NCBI GenBank assembly: GCA_947311845.1
Contig: CAMZMU010000020.1
Span: 43,562,510 to 43,626,509, forward strand
From: Poa pratensis
Lineage: Eukaryota > Streptophyta > Magnoliopsida > Poales > Poaceae
DNA length: 64,000 nt
Direction of reading: 5' to 3'
Shown here one piece after another: positions 54,854 to 64,000 of this stretch. The translations under genes were made by a program, and so were the position numbers. The notes beneath the pieces were generated by a model. The model ran no database searches and was not told where the DNA came from. It was given only the letters and a program-made list of their open reading frames with translations. Within the stretch, counting starts at the first letter, position 1; every line of letters begins with the position of its first letter.

Positions 54854-57800
54854 TGTGGCACCCCGCTCTGGAACATATTTCCAGAGAGGCGGTCGCCCCG
54901 TGCGCCAGCCCAAGATATCTGGCCACACGTTACGACAATGCAACATAGCGGAAACCATTACACAATCAGGCACAAAGTGCTACAAAAGGTTTACAAGACC
55001 ATCGTGGCATGACAGAATATCAAGCCAACCTGGCCCAACTCAGAGTTTTAACTAGCAGCGGAAGACATAAATGAGGCATCGGCTTGGAGCGGCTCCACTC
55101 CACATGCATCTGGCTGGGCTACTGATCCTAGCACGCTCTTGCTCCATCTTCTGGCTAAGTCTGGCCACATGAAAAGCCAGTCTGAGTACAATGACGTACT
55201 CGCAAGTAAAATAACCCCAAGACATGAACAGTCAGGCAATCATGCAACAAGTTATCCAAAGAAACAACGTCCTACCACATGGCAACAGTCTACTCAAGTA
55301 TAATCAGCATCATGGCATGAAAGTAGCATGGCATAGCAACCAGTTCATGTCATAATCAACAAACAGGGGTATCGCGAGTACAGAGTCCAAGCTAGGTGGG
55401 GTTGGATCGTATACCAGCAATCATACAAAGGGCTTACCTGTGACGAGTAAACGGGTGTACCAGTTGGTACCGAGTAATACACAATATATGTCATCACTGC
55501 TAGGCCCTCTGGCCTTATCTTTCCACGTTGGGCATGCACGGTTGATGTTGGCTCAGGCCTAACTCTAGGCTCCCAACGATCACGCCGTCATTCCTAAGCA
55601 CGGTAACTATCCACAGCTCAAGTAACATTCCCTGCATCATCTTATTGTTCATTTAGTGAAATCAGGTTGTTTATCTTTCTTTCAAACCGAACTTATTTTA
55701 ACCTCCGGACTCAACAAAGACACATAGTGTGACCGACACTGAACTGTTGTTCCATATCCCAGGAACGAGGCTAGCTGCTAGATTGACACTCTCGAGAGGT
55801 TGCAGTTACCACCCATCTAAGTGCACCACACTCAGCCGGTACTTTAGGATATCATCCCTAAGACGAACTCAGCAAGATACACTCACATGACCGTTCATGA
55901 TACCAAGACACTCCTTGTATAGCTACCGACATAACTCTACGTCTTATGACGAGTGAATCCGGCACGTCCCCAACTCATGAGTGACACCTAGCTCCGGAAC
56001 CTTCACAAGACTGGCCCGACCACAAAGGTAACCGACTAGACTTGCCAAAATGGTAGCATCAAAGGAGGCTCGGTTGGTTACGTAGGCCACGGCCCGCCCA
56101 TATGAGCGACAGTGGTAGTGCTTTCGATGTTCAGATTAGTGGCACCATGGACTGACCCTATCGATGCTTGGGGGGTGTTTCATTTAATCAAGTTTCATCA
56201 TAACAAGTCCAAACAACAGATGTTCCATCCAACACAACAATCACAAAACGTAATAATATATCATCAAACAACAAGACGTTAGCATCACAATATTTCAAGA
56301 AATAGTAGTTTGTACTGACCGGGTGACTACGGCGCCATCACAGATCAATACAAGAATTCAAGCAACAAATATATCGTATTGACCGGCGACTATGGCGCCA
56401 CCACATATCACTGTCCAAAAAGCGTCAATCGGATGACTGTGGCAGAGCTACCTCCGACCAGCGCCTTCTCATTTGACTAGAAAAGAAACGTCAACCGGAT
56501 GACTGTGGCGGAGCTACCTCCGACCAGCGCCTTCTCATTTGACAAGAAAAGAAACGTCAACTGGATGACTGTGGCGGAGCTACCTCCGACCAGCGCCTTC
56601 TCGTTTGACTAGAAAAGAAACATCAACCGGATAACTGTGGCGGAGCTACCTCCGACCAGCGCCTTCTCGTTTGATTAGAAAAGAAACATCAACCGGATGA
56701 CTGTGGCGGAGCTACCTCCGACCAGCGCCATCTCATTGGACTACAAAAAAATAGGGGCATCGTTCCTCCATTCCTTCGACTATGGCGGTTCCCAGAGTCC
56801 ATCGCCTCGGGAATGGGGAGTGGTACCCCCTGACACACACCCCAACTCTATGGAAATTAAATATCAAAGTCATAATATCTCATGGCGCACAGTTCATGAA
56901 TAACAAGCAAACATCTGCATATACATGGCATGACAATATGTAATCAAATAAGCAAACAACATCGCAAGACTGGTCATAGCAAGTGGTTAGCTTGCCCCGG
57001 GGTCACGTGGTTGTCCTCTGGTTCGTCGGTGAAGTGAAGACGTCGCGGACTCGGGCTTCGGTAGCCCTACACCGCGCCGCCGGGATGGTATCACACATAA
57101 TACGCGCTGCCCGAAAATTTACTGGAAAGATGTGAAATCTATACCATTGGACAGATCTCGCAAAGATTGGAATTTAGAAATTTGGATCACCAAATTTGGA
57201 GCTGTGGTTTGGGAGAAAACGGCGAGCGAAAGATAACTATCTGCTGCCCAGTGCGGCAGATAGCAGGTTTTTGTGTATAGGGCTGGGCTGGTGGTGCCTT
57301 TCCGTAAATACGCTTTCCTGCGCCGAAAGCGTAAAACAAGAACACGCTTTGACTTATCCTGACAGTGGTCCGGGGTGGAGGTGGTGGCCCACATGTCATT
57401 AGCTCGGCTGCTCCACGTCGGCGTCGTCTTCAAGCTCGTGTCGAGCACGGTCGCGCGAGCAGGGGCTCCGGTGGCGCCGGTTGCGGTGCTCCGCACCGCT
57501 CGCCATGCGCTGGTGGCGGGAGAGGGACCGCGCCACTGCGCCATGTCCAGGGGACGGTCTGGGGAGCCGGGGAGCCACGGGAGGGTGGCGGCCCGAGCTC
57601 CACCGAGCTCGGCCATCGAGGCCTTCTTCGTTCTCGCACCACCATCGCTCCTAGGACGAACAGAGGGCGGGGAAGGGACGGAGGCGGCGTACCGCGGCCA
57701 GAGGGAGGGGCTCGGGGTGCGGAGAGGCTGGAGGGCTCGAGTTCGAGCTTGACCATGCTTCGGTGGTCTCAGCCAAAACTCGGAGCTCAGCCAGGGTTTC

Positions 57801-58996
57801 GCTACTGGAAAGAAGCTGGGAAGGCTCCGGGGAGGAGGGAGGGTGTGGTGCGTTGAAATGGGGGGGGGGGGTCTGGGGTCCTTTTCATAGCCCGGAGAGG
57901 GGAGAGGTAGGTGGGGGGCCGTTGCGGCCATCAATGGCGTTGAGGTCACGGCTTACGCCATTCCTGCCACAGGAGAGGTGATAAGGAGGGGGAGAGGGAT
58001 ATGGCTGCGTGCTGGATGCACAGTTCCGCACGAGGTCTACTGCAGCAGGAGATACGGCCGGAGCTGGGATTAGGACTAAGCAGGTTTAGCTCGTGCCAAA
58101 GCCGGCATGTCCAGAGCGCGACACGAATGGCGTCGATCGCTTTCCCGATGACTCGGGGCACCAAATGCAAAACGAGTTGCGTCACTATGTTGCAAAACTA
58201 CTACAAACAACATCTAGCAAGCAAACACCAAATTGGGACAAAATTCCAGTACAAAGTTTTGAAAAATTCAAATGCACTCAAGGTGTTCGATGAAATGAAA
58301 ATGGACTTCCTCTATCCCAATGGGGCTAGGATTTTTACTGGTGATGTTGCACTGATATGTGAGTAATGTGGTCAAGTTTCACTCAATTTGGAGAAGGTTT
58401 CATGTGTAAACATTTTCGGGTTTTGAAATGGCAGAAGGTGTTCGATGGATGTTCTGCAAGAAAAAGTTGGTCCAAATGATCCCAAATTTCTGTGGGAAGC
58501 TTGTAATGGGACAGGGAATACTTCCTCAGGTGGTCAAGATTTATGGTGGAGTGGAAGTAGGGTTTTGGATTTAATGGCCCGGTAGTGGCTGATTTGGTAA
58601 TATCTTCAATCGGAAAAGTTGCATAGGTCATGGCTATGTTCATGCATATATAGGATATACATGAGGATAGGTGTTTCTGGAATTTTTGGCGGAATTTTCT
58701 AAGCAAGATAAAGGAGAGTTGCTTTGGAGAGGCGGTATATCGGGTTTGCTTTTCAATAGAAAAGGCATTAAGGTTTTATAAAGAAAACCCTAATGAACGG
58801 AATCAAAGGTGATCGGAAATATTCAGAGAATATTCTCGGGGTTGGGACAAAGAGAGGTACATGATCTCAACATCAATCACCAAAAGTTTAAATGAGTTTT
58901 GATAAAATTCAGAGAAATCCAAGTTAAAAGGTTTTCAAATTTTTTTAGTTCACCCCTTTTTTAAGAAAACCGGTTAGTGAAATCCGGGGTGTTACA
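54854..58996 (-). repeat. 5' LTR of the second gypsy-like element (4143 bp)
   Basis: This LTR is complete, TGTGGCACCCC...GGGTGTTACA on the plus strand. It contains the 66-bp array (56425-56735), a GC-rich core (57360-58170) and a weak TATA-like GGCTATGAAAAGG (57880-57892) on the minus strand. A 276-residue frame in the core (57119-57949) is broken in the other LTR copy and is not a gene. Confidence 0.92.
56425..56735. repeat. 66-bp tandem array in the right LTR
   Basis: About five units with the same consensus as in the left LTR occur here, each containing TGTGGCGGAGCTACCTCCGA. Units differ by single bases, and their order differs slightly from the left array. Confidence 0.85.
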
Positions 58997-59596
58997 GTCT
59001 ATCAAGAAATATGATAGACAATGCATCAATGGAGATGGGTTTGAGACCCACTTTAGTTGCCGAGTGGGTAACCCAATCTATGTGGTTAGAGATCTCGTGA
59101 ATTAGAACCTGGGAAAACTAACCGGAGCAGCTGGTTGAGAGAACCCTTAACTCCCACTCCGCTGCAGATGCAAATTCTCTCATAGACTACTGTTAGGCAG
59201 GCTGACTTTTGTCTTAATGTGTTATGTTGGGCTCTTGATGAGCGAAGACGCTGTCCTATAAGGCGATCTTGAAAGAACACACCTATATGAGCAACATTGC
59301 TGGTCACGGTGCATGGGATTTTGGTGAATCCTTAGTAAGCTCATGAAAGGCTGATGAGTATGACTTATATTCTCCACATGCTGAGAAGTCTCAGCAACCT
59401 TTTACCAGTAACGACATTGAGTGAAACTTGATGCACAAGACTGTCAATTCAAGGCATAGTCCATTATATAGTTGTAGTCAAGCGTAGCTCTTTGTCTAGG
59501 TGGAAGTTCAACTGAACATTCTTCATTGATTTTCAGGTATATCAAAAACAGTGATACAAAATTAGACGGCAACATGATGTGCCTCTGGTGGGGGAT
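58997..59596 (+). other. 3' untranslated tail and polypurine tract of the copia element
   Basis: This stretch resumes the copia element after the gypsy insertion. It has no ORF of note and ends in GGTGGGGGA (59587-59595), the copia polypurine tract, one base before the 3' LTR. Confidence 0.7.
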
Positions 59597-59731
59597 TGTT
59601 GGGTTTTATTGGGCTTGGCCCACTAAGTTAGCCCAATAAATTCTGAAATCTCAAAGCCCCATTCAGCCTAGTGCATGTTGTGTACAGAAGTGGGAGTGGA
59701 ACTATAGTTTAAAGTTAGACCCATACTGCTA

Positions 59732-59853
59732 CTCCTCCGTTCCAAATTAGATGACTTTCATTTATTCGAATATGGATGTATCTATACTTGTAATATGTCT
59801 AGATACATCCACATGTGGACAAATGGAAGTCATATAATTTAGAACGGAGGGAG
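59732..59853. mobile_element. Stowaway-type MITE (122 bp)
   Basis: The terminal inverted repeats CTCCTCCGTTCC and GGAACGGAGGGAG (right end reads AGAACGGAGGGAG) are flanked by TA on both sides, the Tc1/mariner Stowaway signature. The 5' LTR shows the empty site. It has no coding capacity. Confidence 0.92.
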
Positions 59854-60115
59854 TAGTTGAGAAAGAGTTAGAGCATCTTTTAAGGTGAGCTCTTCTACAC
59901 TAAGTGGGTGAGAATAGGAGCAGTTCACGCTTGCTCCTCCTCCGCGTAAAGAAGAGGACGGAAGATTCCGGAACAACCCACTCGTTCACTATCTTCCTGT
60001 CTCCTCTTCGTAGTTCCTTTTGCTGTGCACTTTCCAGGCTTCTCCATCCCGGTGACCGTGTGCACGACTGTCCGGCAGAGCAGGCCTCCGAAACCCGTTC
60101 GCTTGGATACTACAC

Positions 60116-60323
60116 CGGGAGACGGCCGATAAGGTTTTTGGGGAGCGTCTTGGCGCGACTACTCGCTTTCGTCTGACTCCGGCTCAGCCGACTCCACCAC
60201 CGTAATCGGCTGTACATCTCCGGGAGACGACCGATAAGGTTTTTGGGGGAGCATCTCGGCGCGACTACTTGCTTCCGTCGACTCTGGCTGAGCCGACTCC
60301 AACACCAAAATCGGGTGTACATC
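60116..60323. repeat. 105-bp tandem duplication in the copia 3' LTR
   Basis: Two units (60116-60220 and 60221-60323) begin CGGGAGACG and end TGTACATC. Identity is moderate, so the duplication is older than the insert that follows. The 5' LTR has one unit only. Confidence 0.8.
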
Positions 60324-60680
60324 AAGTGGCGGATCCAGGAAAAACTTAGAGGGTGGGTACACTGCAACCAAAATGTCGCACCCTAGATTTTTTTTGCTAA
60401 ATGAATTGTATAAATAGGTGATCGATTCACAATATTGTAATTCAATATGTATGTCTCTTATGTGGCATCCCAATGAAAGGTTTTTCTATTTGTAAACAAC
60501 ATATCTAAGCTATTTCTTTTTGTTTACAAACATAAATCACTAATTCTTAACATTGTGCAGTACCAAAAAAGGGCCAGAAGCTGAGGACGGCCCAATCATG
60601 GGCGTATATGGGGGTTCAAAAAATTCCGAAAATTCTGGGTGGGCCATGGCCCCCCTTTCCCACCTGCCAGATACACCCAT
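60324..60680. mobile_element. 357-bp non-autonomous DNA insert with a 9-bp target duplication
   Basis: GTGTACATC occurs on both sides (60315-60323 and 60681-60689). The insert begins AAGTGGCGGATCCAGG and has no ORF with a recognisable domain. A 9-bp duplication suggests a Mutator-type element, but clear terminal inverted repeats are not seen. The GGCGGATCCAGG start also resembles hAT-like grass repeats. Confidence 0.65.
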
Positions 60681-61619
60681 GTGTACATCTGCTTCGTCGT
60701 CACCGTCATGGCTGACGGCGACAACGGAGCTGTGGTGGGGACCTTTCCAGTCAAAACGTATGTGCTATTTGTCTCTTTGTTTGCACTAGTATTTGGTCCA
60801 TATATAGATCCGCTAGATATGTCTAGTTTGTCGTATGATCTGCTAGCGCATCTATGATGTTGATTTCGGTAATTAATCTTATATGGAAATTGCCTAATAT
60901 TCCAACAGAAACTACACAAGGTTATTATGCAAGACTATGCAATTTGCGATGACTTAGTGGATATAAAGTTGGCAAAAACCAGCAGGTCTGACTAAGGTGT
61001 TCTCACCTTCTTGCATAGGAGATTCCTGGACTCCTTATCGACAAGTGGCTTGAGCTCGTAGACATGGTCGTGCACTTCCCCGAAGCTACCGGCGCAGTGC
61101 AGAGCGACGTACTTCCGTCGTGTGGTGACGATGACACGGCTTCCCTTGGCGTTCTAGAAATTACACAGTTTTGGCCGTACCTGATCCCACTCCTCCCTTT
61201 GTAGCAGGTCATGCACAATGATCAAGTACCGCTTGTCCTTGAGGTGCTTCTTAATGTCGTCGCCGTCGTCGTGGTGCGCTGCCGCCGCTCCGAGTCCGAG
61301 CTGCTTCCTGAGCCGCCGCATGAACTCGTCGGTGTTGTCGAGTGGGTGCGGCACAGTCACCCAGGCGCTGCAGTCATACGCGTCAAGGAGCTCCGGGTCG
61401 TTGCGCACCATGTTGACCAGCGACGACCTGCCCATGCCGCCCATCCCCCACACCGCCACACTGCTAGGAAAACGGCTATAGGTGGAACCACTTTTTGTGG
61501 CGCACCAAATAGCCATGCGCCACAGAAATATTTCAGTGGCGCATACTTTTGCATGCGCCACAGAAATTTTGTATTTCTGTGGCGCACGAAAACCACATAT
61601 TGCTATATGCGCCACAAAA

Positions 61620-62040
61620 GTTTCAAAAGTAAAGGCAAAATTTTCAAAAATCCAAAAAAATTCAAAAAAGCCAAAATTTCAAAAAATCCAAAAAATTAAA
61701 AAAATTAAAAAATCCAAAAAACTACAACAAATCCAATTTTTTTGAAAATTTATGAAAAAATGTAATTTTTTATTTTTTGTCATTTAAAAAAAAAATACAT
61801 TTGTTTCTTAAATTTTCAATTTTTTTGGATTTGTTGTTTTTTTAGATTTTTTGAAATTTGTTGAAGTTTTTTGGAATTTTTTTAGATTTTTGAATTTTTT
61901 TAAAGTTTTCTGGATTTTTTGATTTTTTTTTATTTTTTTAAGTTTTTGGATTTTTTGATTTTTTTTGGATTTTTTGAAAATTTTGAATTTCCTTTTGAAA
62001 ATTTTGAAGTTTTTGATTTTTTTTGAAATTTAAAAACACA
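61620..62040. repeat. Low-complexity A-rich/T-rich core of the miniature CACTA element
   Basis: The plus strand runs from CAAAAAATCCAAAAAATT-type repeats into TTTTTTGGATTTTTTGA-type repeats, so the two halves can pair imperfectly. No gene is present. Confidence 0.7.
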
Positions 62041-62065
62041 CAAGTATACACATAGAAGGCTTAAG

Positions 62066-62192
62066 AGGATTGATATGATACTTATATCAATAAGAACTTT
62101 AATAGCATAAGGGTAGCTGAACTGAATAGAACTTAGAAGTTAAACGTGCTTGGGTTGAAACAATTTGAGGATAGGTGACCTAGCGGGAAGTC
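62066..62192 (+). ncRNA. 5S rRNA-derived sequence inside the miniature CACTA element
   Basis: The segment 62129-62192 aligns without gaps to the 3' half of plant 5S rRNA. By hand, 47 of 64 positions agree with the plant 5S sequence as I remember it. The best-kept parts are GAAGTTAA-CGTGCTTGGG (internal A box region), GGAT-GGTGACCT and GGGAAGTC. The preceding 60 bases, starting GGATTGATATGATAC, are only loosely similar to the 5S 5' half and may contain an insertion. It is a relic, not a functional 5S gene; it could come from a 5S gene, a 5S-derived SINE or a Cassandra-type LTR. Confidence 0.7.
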
Positions 62193-63083
62193 ATCAATTT
62201 TAAAAATTCAAAAAAATCATATATTTAGGTTTTTCCAAATTAAATTTTTTTGTTTTTTCCTGATATTTTTGAATTTTTTTGGAATTCTATGGTGCATATC
62301 TTGTGGATGCGCCACAGAAATGTGAGAATTCTGTGGCGCAAGCAGATATGCGCCACAGAAAACAATTTAGTGACGGCTTATCTGTGGCGCACCCACCATG
62401 CGCCACAGAAAGCCGAAAGGGTGCGCCACAGATAGGGTTTTCCCTACTAGTGCCACCACGGCCAGCGCACTGCCGTCGCCGTTGGAGATGAGGTCCTTGA
62501 TCAGCTTCTCCTTCTCGCTACTCCGCCCGATGATGTCCCACTCCTGGAACGCGAGCTCGGTGGCTGACAGAACGTCGTGGTAGGGGGGAGCGGCTGCTGC
62601 ACGTCGACCTCGGGCGCCGCCGCGGGCGTGTCGACGATGACATGGTAGCGCATGTTGCGCTTGTTGAGCTCCTCTACGCTGGCCTTGAGTCACGGATACG
62701 CGCAGCGATGCTGTGGGCGTGGCGAGGGCACCCGGGAGCCAGGACGACCACGAGGAGGCCGTGGTGGAGTAGAGGGCGAAGTCGAAGAGGCAGTCCTCGA
62801 CATCGTAGGTGAGGTCGCGCACCTACTTCACCCACGTCCGCACCGTGTCATGGCGCGCCGCAGCGTCGGGCGCACCGAGGCCACCCGCAGGAAGGACTGC
62901 ATCATTTCCAGCTCGTTGCGGATGAACTCCACCTCCCTGGGCAAGCCCAGGAGGCGAGCGACCTCGTCGGCGACGGCGGAACCAGCGTTGCTGAGCACGC
63001 CGTCAAGGACCGACCTCGCCAAGCTCACCGCCGTTGCTTCCATCTCTCTCTATCTGATCAGAGGTCGCAGCTAATGCTTGATT

Positions 63084-63094
63084 GCTTATATATA
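63084..63094 (-). promoter_or_regulatory. TATA-like box upstream of the resistance gene relic
   Basis: The minus strand reads GTATATATAAG about 45 bp upstream of the ATG at 63043. It is close to the start for a promoter, but plausible. The repeat beginning at 63099 lies directly upstream. Confidence 0.4.
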
Positions 63095-63098
63095 CTTA

Positions 63099-64000
63099 CT
63101 AGTTGAATGCCCGTGCGCTGCTACGGGAATAGGTATTTTAGTTGTTCAACATCAATATTAACGAACTTAAAGCACTTTATGTTTCAACTCACGATTGGTA
63201 AGTTCCTGTGCGTTGCAACAAAATACCCATTGAAGAGCGACGACGAACAAAATGGAAACATGAGAATCAAACTTGTTATACATATATATATATTATATTT
63301 TACATACATAAAATACATAACTATTTACCAAACATGAACACAAACTACAAGCAATATCTTCTTTCAAGCTATGTAACATATCTACGACGTGGCGTGAGTA
63401 CATCCTTGTACACATTACTCTTGGTAAAAGTCCCAACAACAATAGTGTTATCATCCTTTATAAGTGCAACAAGTAAATAGTTTAAGAGTGTTTCTAGAAG
63501 TAGCTCGAGGGAGCGACATACCTGTCCATGGAGAAAACAGTATTAGGGAGGCTAGGTTTGACTAACGGGTACGTAAATTTGCTACAAAAAGTAATCACTA
63601 AAAGTTTCACATTCACCCGAATATACACAAATTACACAAGGAACAATAATATATTCTGAAATCAATTACACAAGATAACTTTGATTGCAAAGGCTTGAAG
63701 CATCTTACATACCACGGTGATGGCCAAGGTCGCTGTTCTTGCACTCGGTAGAGATAATCAGAAGTTATCTCAACAAAACGGTCATGAACGCCACAAGCTA
63801 TAAGGCTCAGCCAGCTCTGAACCACCAACATCAGCAACAGTTAACGCGCCATCAGTGCCGCTGTACTTAGCTAGTCACGGTTGAGGTTGAGCTTGCTGTA
63901 AAACTTGTAATGTTACTGCCTAATGGATCCAAAGTACATTGTTCGATGCTTTGTCAGTTTACATACAGAACATGAACCGTGGTGCAATAGACCATTCTCT
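63099..64000. other. Unclassified repeat-like DNA upstream of the resistance gene relic
   Basis: It opens ACTAGTTGAATGCCCGTGCG, a phrase I associate with dispersed Triticeae repeats, and a related TCCTGTGCGTTGCAAC occurs at 63203. No terminus, target duplication or coding region can be supported. Short ORFs on both strands (up to 90 residues) have no recognisable motif. Confidence 0.4.

Larger units (their letters stand above)
40937..58996 (-). mobile_element. Second Ty3/gypsy-like element, coding-poor, with a nested element
   Basis: The right LTR (54854-58996) is complete, with an initiator Met primer binding site inside it. The left LTR (40937-52220) lacks its outer 308 bp and is interrupted by the element at 42441-49917. 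The internal region is only 2.6 kb and encodes no Gag or Pol motif. Its LTR ends (TGTAACACCCC and GGGGTGCCACA on the minus strand), polypurine tract and adjacent hairpin resemble those of the chromovirus at 14187, so it may be a non-autonomous relative of that lineage. No target duplication can be shown because the left end is gone. Confidence 0.85.
36685..60907 (+). mobile_element. Ty1/copia element with nested insertions
   Basis: LTRs beginning TGTTGG and ending CCAACA stand at both ends, with the target duplication GAAAC at 36680-36684 and 60908-60912. The plus strand carries gag, integrase and reverse transcriptase relics before the interruption at 40937. The 3' untranslated tail and polypurine tract follow at 58997-59596. 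A gypsy element with its own nested element fills the gap. The RNase H region is missing, probably deleted together with the outer end of the gypsy's left LTR. The coding region has many stops, so the copy is old. Confidence 0.9.
59597..60907 (+). repeat. 3' LTR of the copia element (1311 bp, with insertions)
   Basis: It starts TGTTGGGTTTTATTGG and ends ATATTCCAACA. It is longer than the 5' LTR because of a Stowaway MITE, a 105-bp tandem duplication and a 357-bp insert. Confidence 0.9.
61459..62452. mobile_element. Miniature CACTA element (994 bp) inside the resistance gene
   Basis: The ends are CACTGCTAGGAAAACGG and (right) GGGTTTTCCCTACTAGTG, with CCA on both sides (61456-61458 and 62453-62455). 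Several TCTGTGGCGCA subterminal motifs in both orientations lie near each end. The middle is A-rich on the left and T-rich on the right. It encodes no transposase and carries a 5S-rRNA-like segment. Confidence 0.92.
61003..63043 (-). pseudogene. CC-NBS-LRR resistance gene relic
   Basis: From the ATG at 63043 the coiled-coil (Rx N-like) domain reads VARLLGLPREVEFIRNELEM and MQSFLRVA. After a frameshift it continues to an EDVID-type motif, VRDLTYDVEDCLFDFA, preceded by an in-frame TAG. The NBS begins FQEWDIIGRSSEKEKLIKDL. After excision of the transposon at 61459-62452 with one CCA the P-loop reads VWGMGGMGRSSLVNMV. RYLIIVHDLLQREEWDQV corresponds to kinase-2, and after a stop GSRVIVTTRR is RNBS-B. 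The sequence ends at KKVRTP near 61003, with no ARC2 or LRR. The P-loop lysine is Arg and the first kinase-2 Asp is His, so nucleotide binding would be impaired even without the breaks. Confidence 0.88.

Noticed and set aside
57119..57949. 276-residue minus-strand ORF
   Set aside because: It is inside the right LTR of the second gypsy-like element. The same sequence in the left LTR (50382-51284) is broken into several frames, and the composition is Pro/Ser/Arg-rich low complexity.
61482..61745. ORFs over the A-rich part of the miniature CACTA element
   Set aside because: Lys/Asn-rich frames are produced by A-rich low complexity and have no domain.

Overview
The window is plant nuclear DNA from a large grass genome, most likely the wheat/barley tribe (Triticeae). 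It consists almost entirely of transposable elements nested inside one another. The evidence is LTR retrotransposons with primer binding sites for initiator Met or Asp tRNA, a CACTA transposon with AGTCCCGGTT subterminal repeats and a C48 protease ORF (Caspar type), a Stowaway MITE, and one grass-type CC-NBS-LRR resistance gene relic. There is no bacterial gene structure. All family names rest on motifs read by eye, not on a database search.

Layout. Positions 1-1952 are unclassified repeat-like DNA with a duplicated 425-bp block. A CACTA element begins at 1953 and its readable sequence ends near 36600. It is transcribed on the minus strand, with a TNPD transposase relic at 33880-36103 and a second gene (TNPA-like, ending in a C48 protease) scattered from about 31266 down to 2960. 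It is broken by (i) a solo LTR at 5799-12947 (target duplication CTTTT), itself split by a complete non-autonomous LTR retrotransposon at 6211-12421 (CCTTG); and (ii) a chromodomain-type Ty3/gypsy element with ~4-kb LTRs starting at 14187 (GAAAC).

The gypsy locus is rearranged. Its right LTR stops after 735 bp at 24890. The next 6.1 kb (24891-30993) is a second copy of 12071-18165, ending in an intact LTR that carries the second GAAAC. This fits a tandem duplication or unequal exchange between a full-length and a solo-LTR allele, or an assembly join.

A copia element spans 36685-60907 (GAAAC on both sides). It contains a second, coding-poor gypsy element (40937-58996, ~4.1-kb LTRs), which contains an Athila-like gag-pro element (42441-49917, CCAGC). 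The copia 3' LTR also carries a Stowaway MITE and a 357-bp insert with a 9-bp target duplication.

The only host-gene trace is a disrupted CC-NBS gene on the minus strand (61003-63043). A 994-bp miniature CACTA element (CCA) sits at its P-loop, and that element carries a 5S-rRNA-like segment. The last 0.9 kb is unclassified.

No gene here is clearly functional. The most promising signals are the 5S-like passenger, the gypsy/solo-LTR duplication junction, a hairpin beside the polypurine tract that appears in two diverged gypsy elements with paired base changes, and the repeat protein encoded by the element at 6211-12421.
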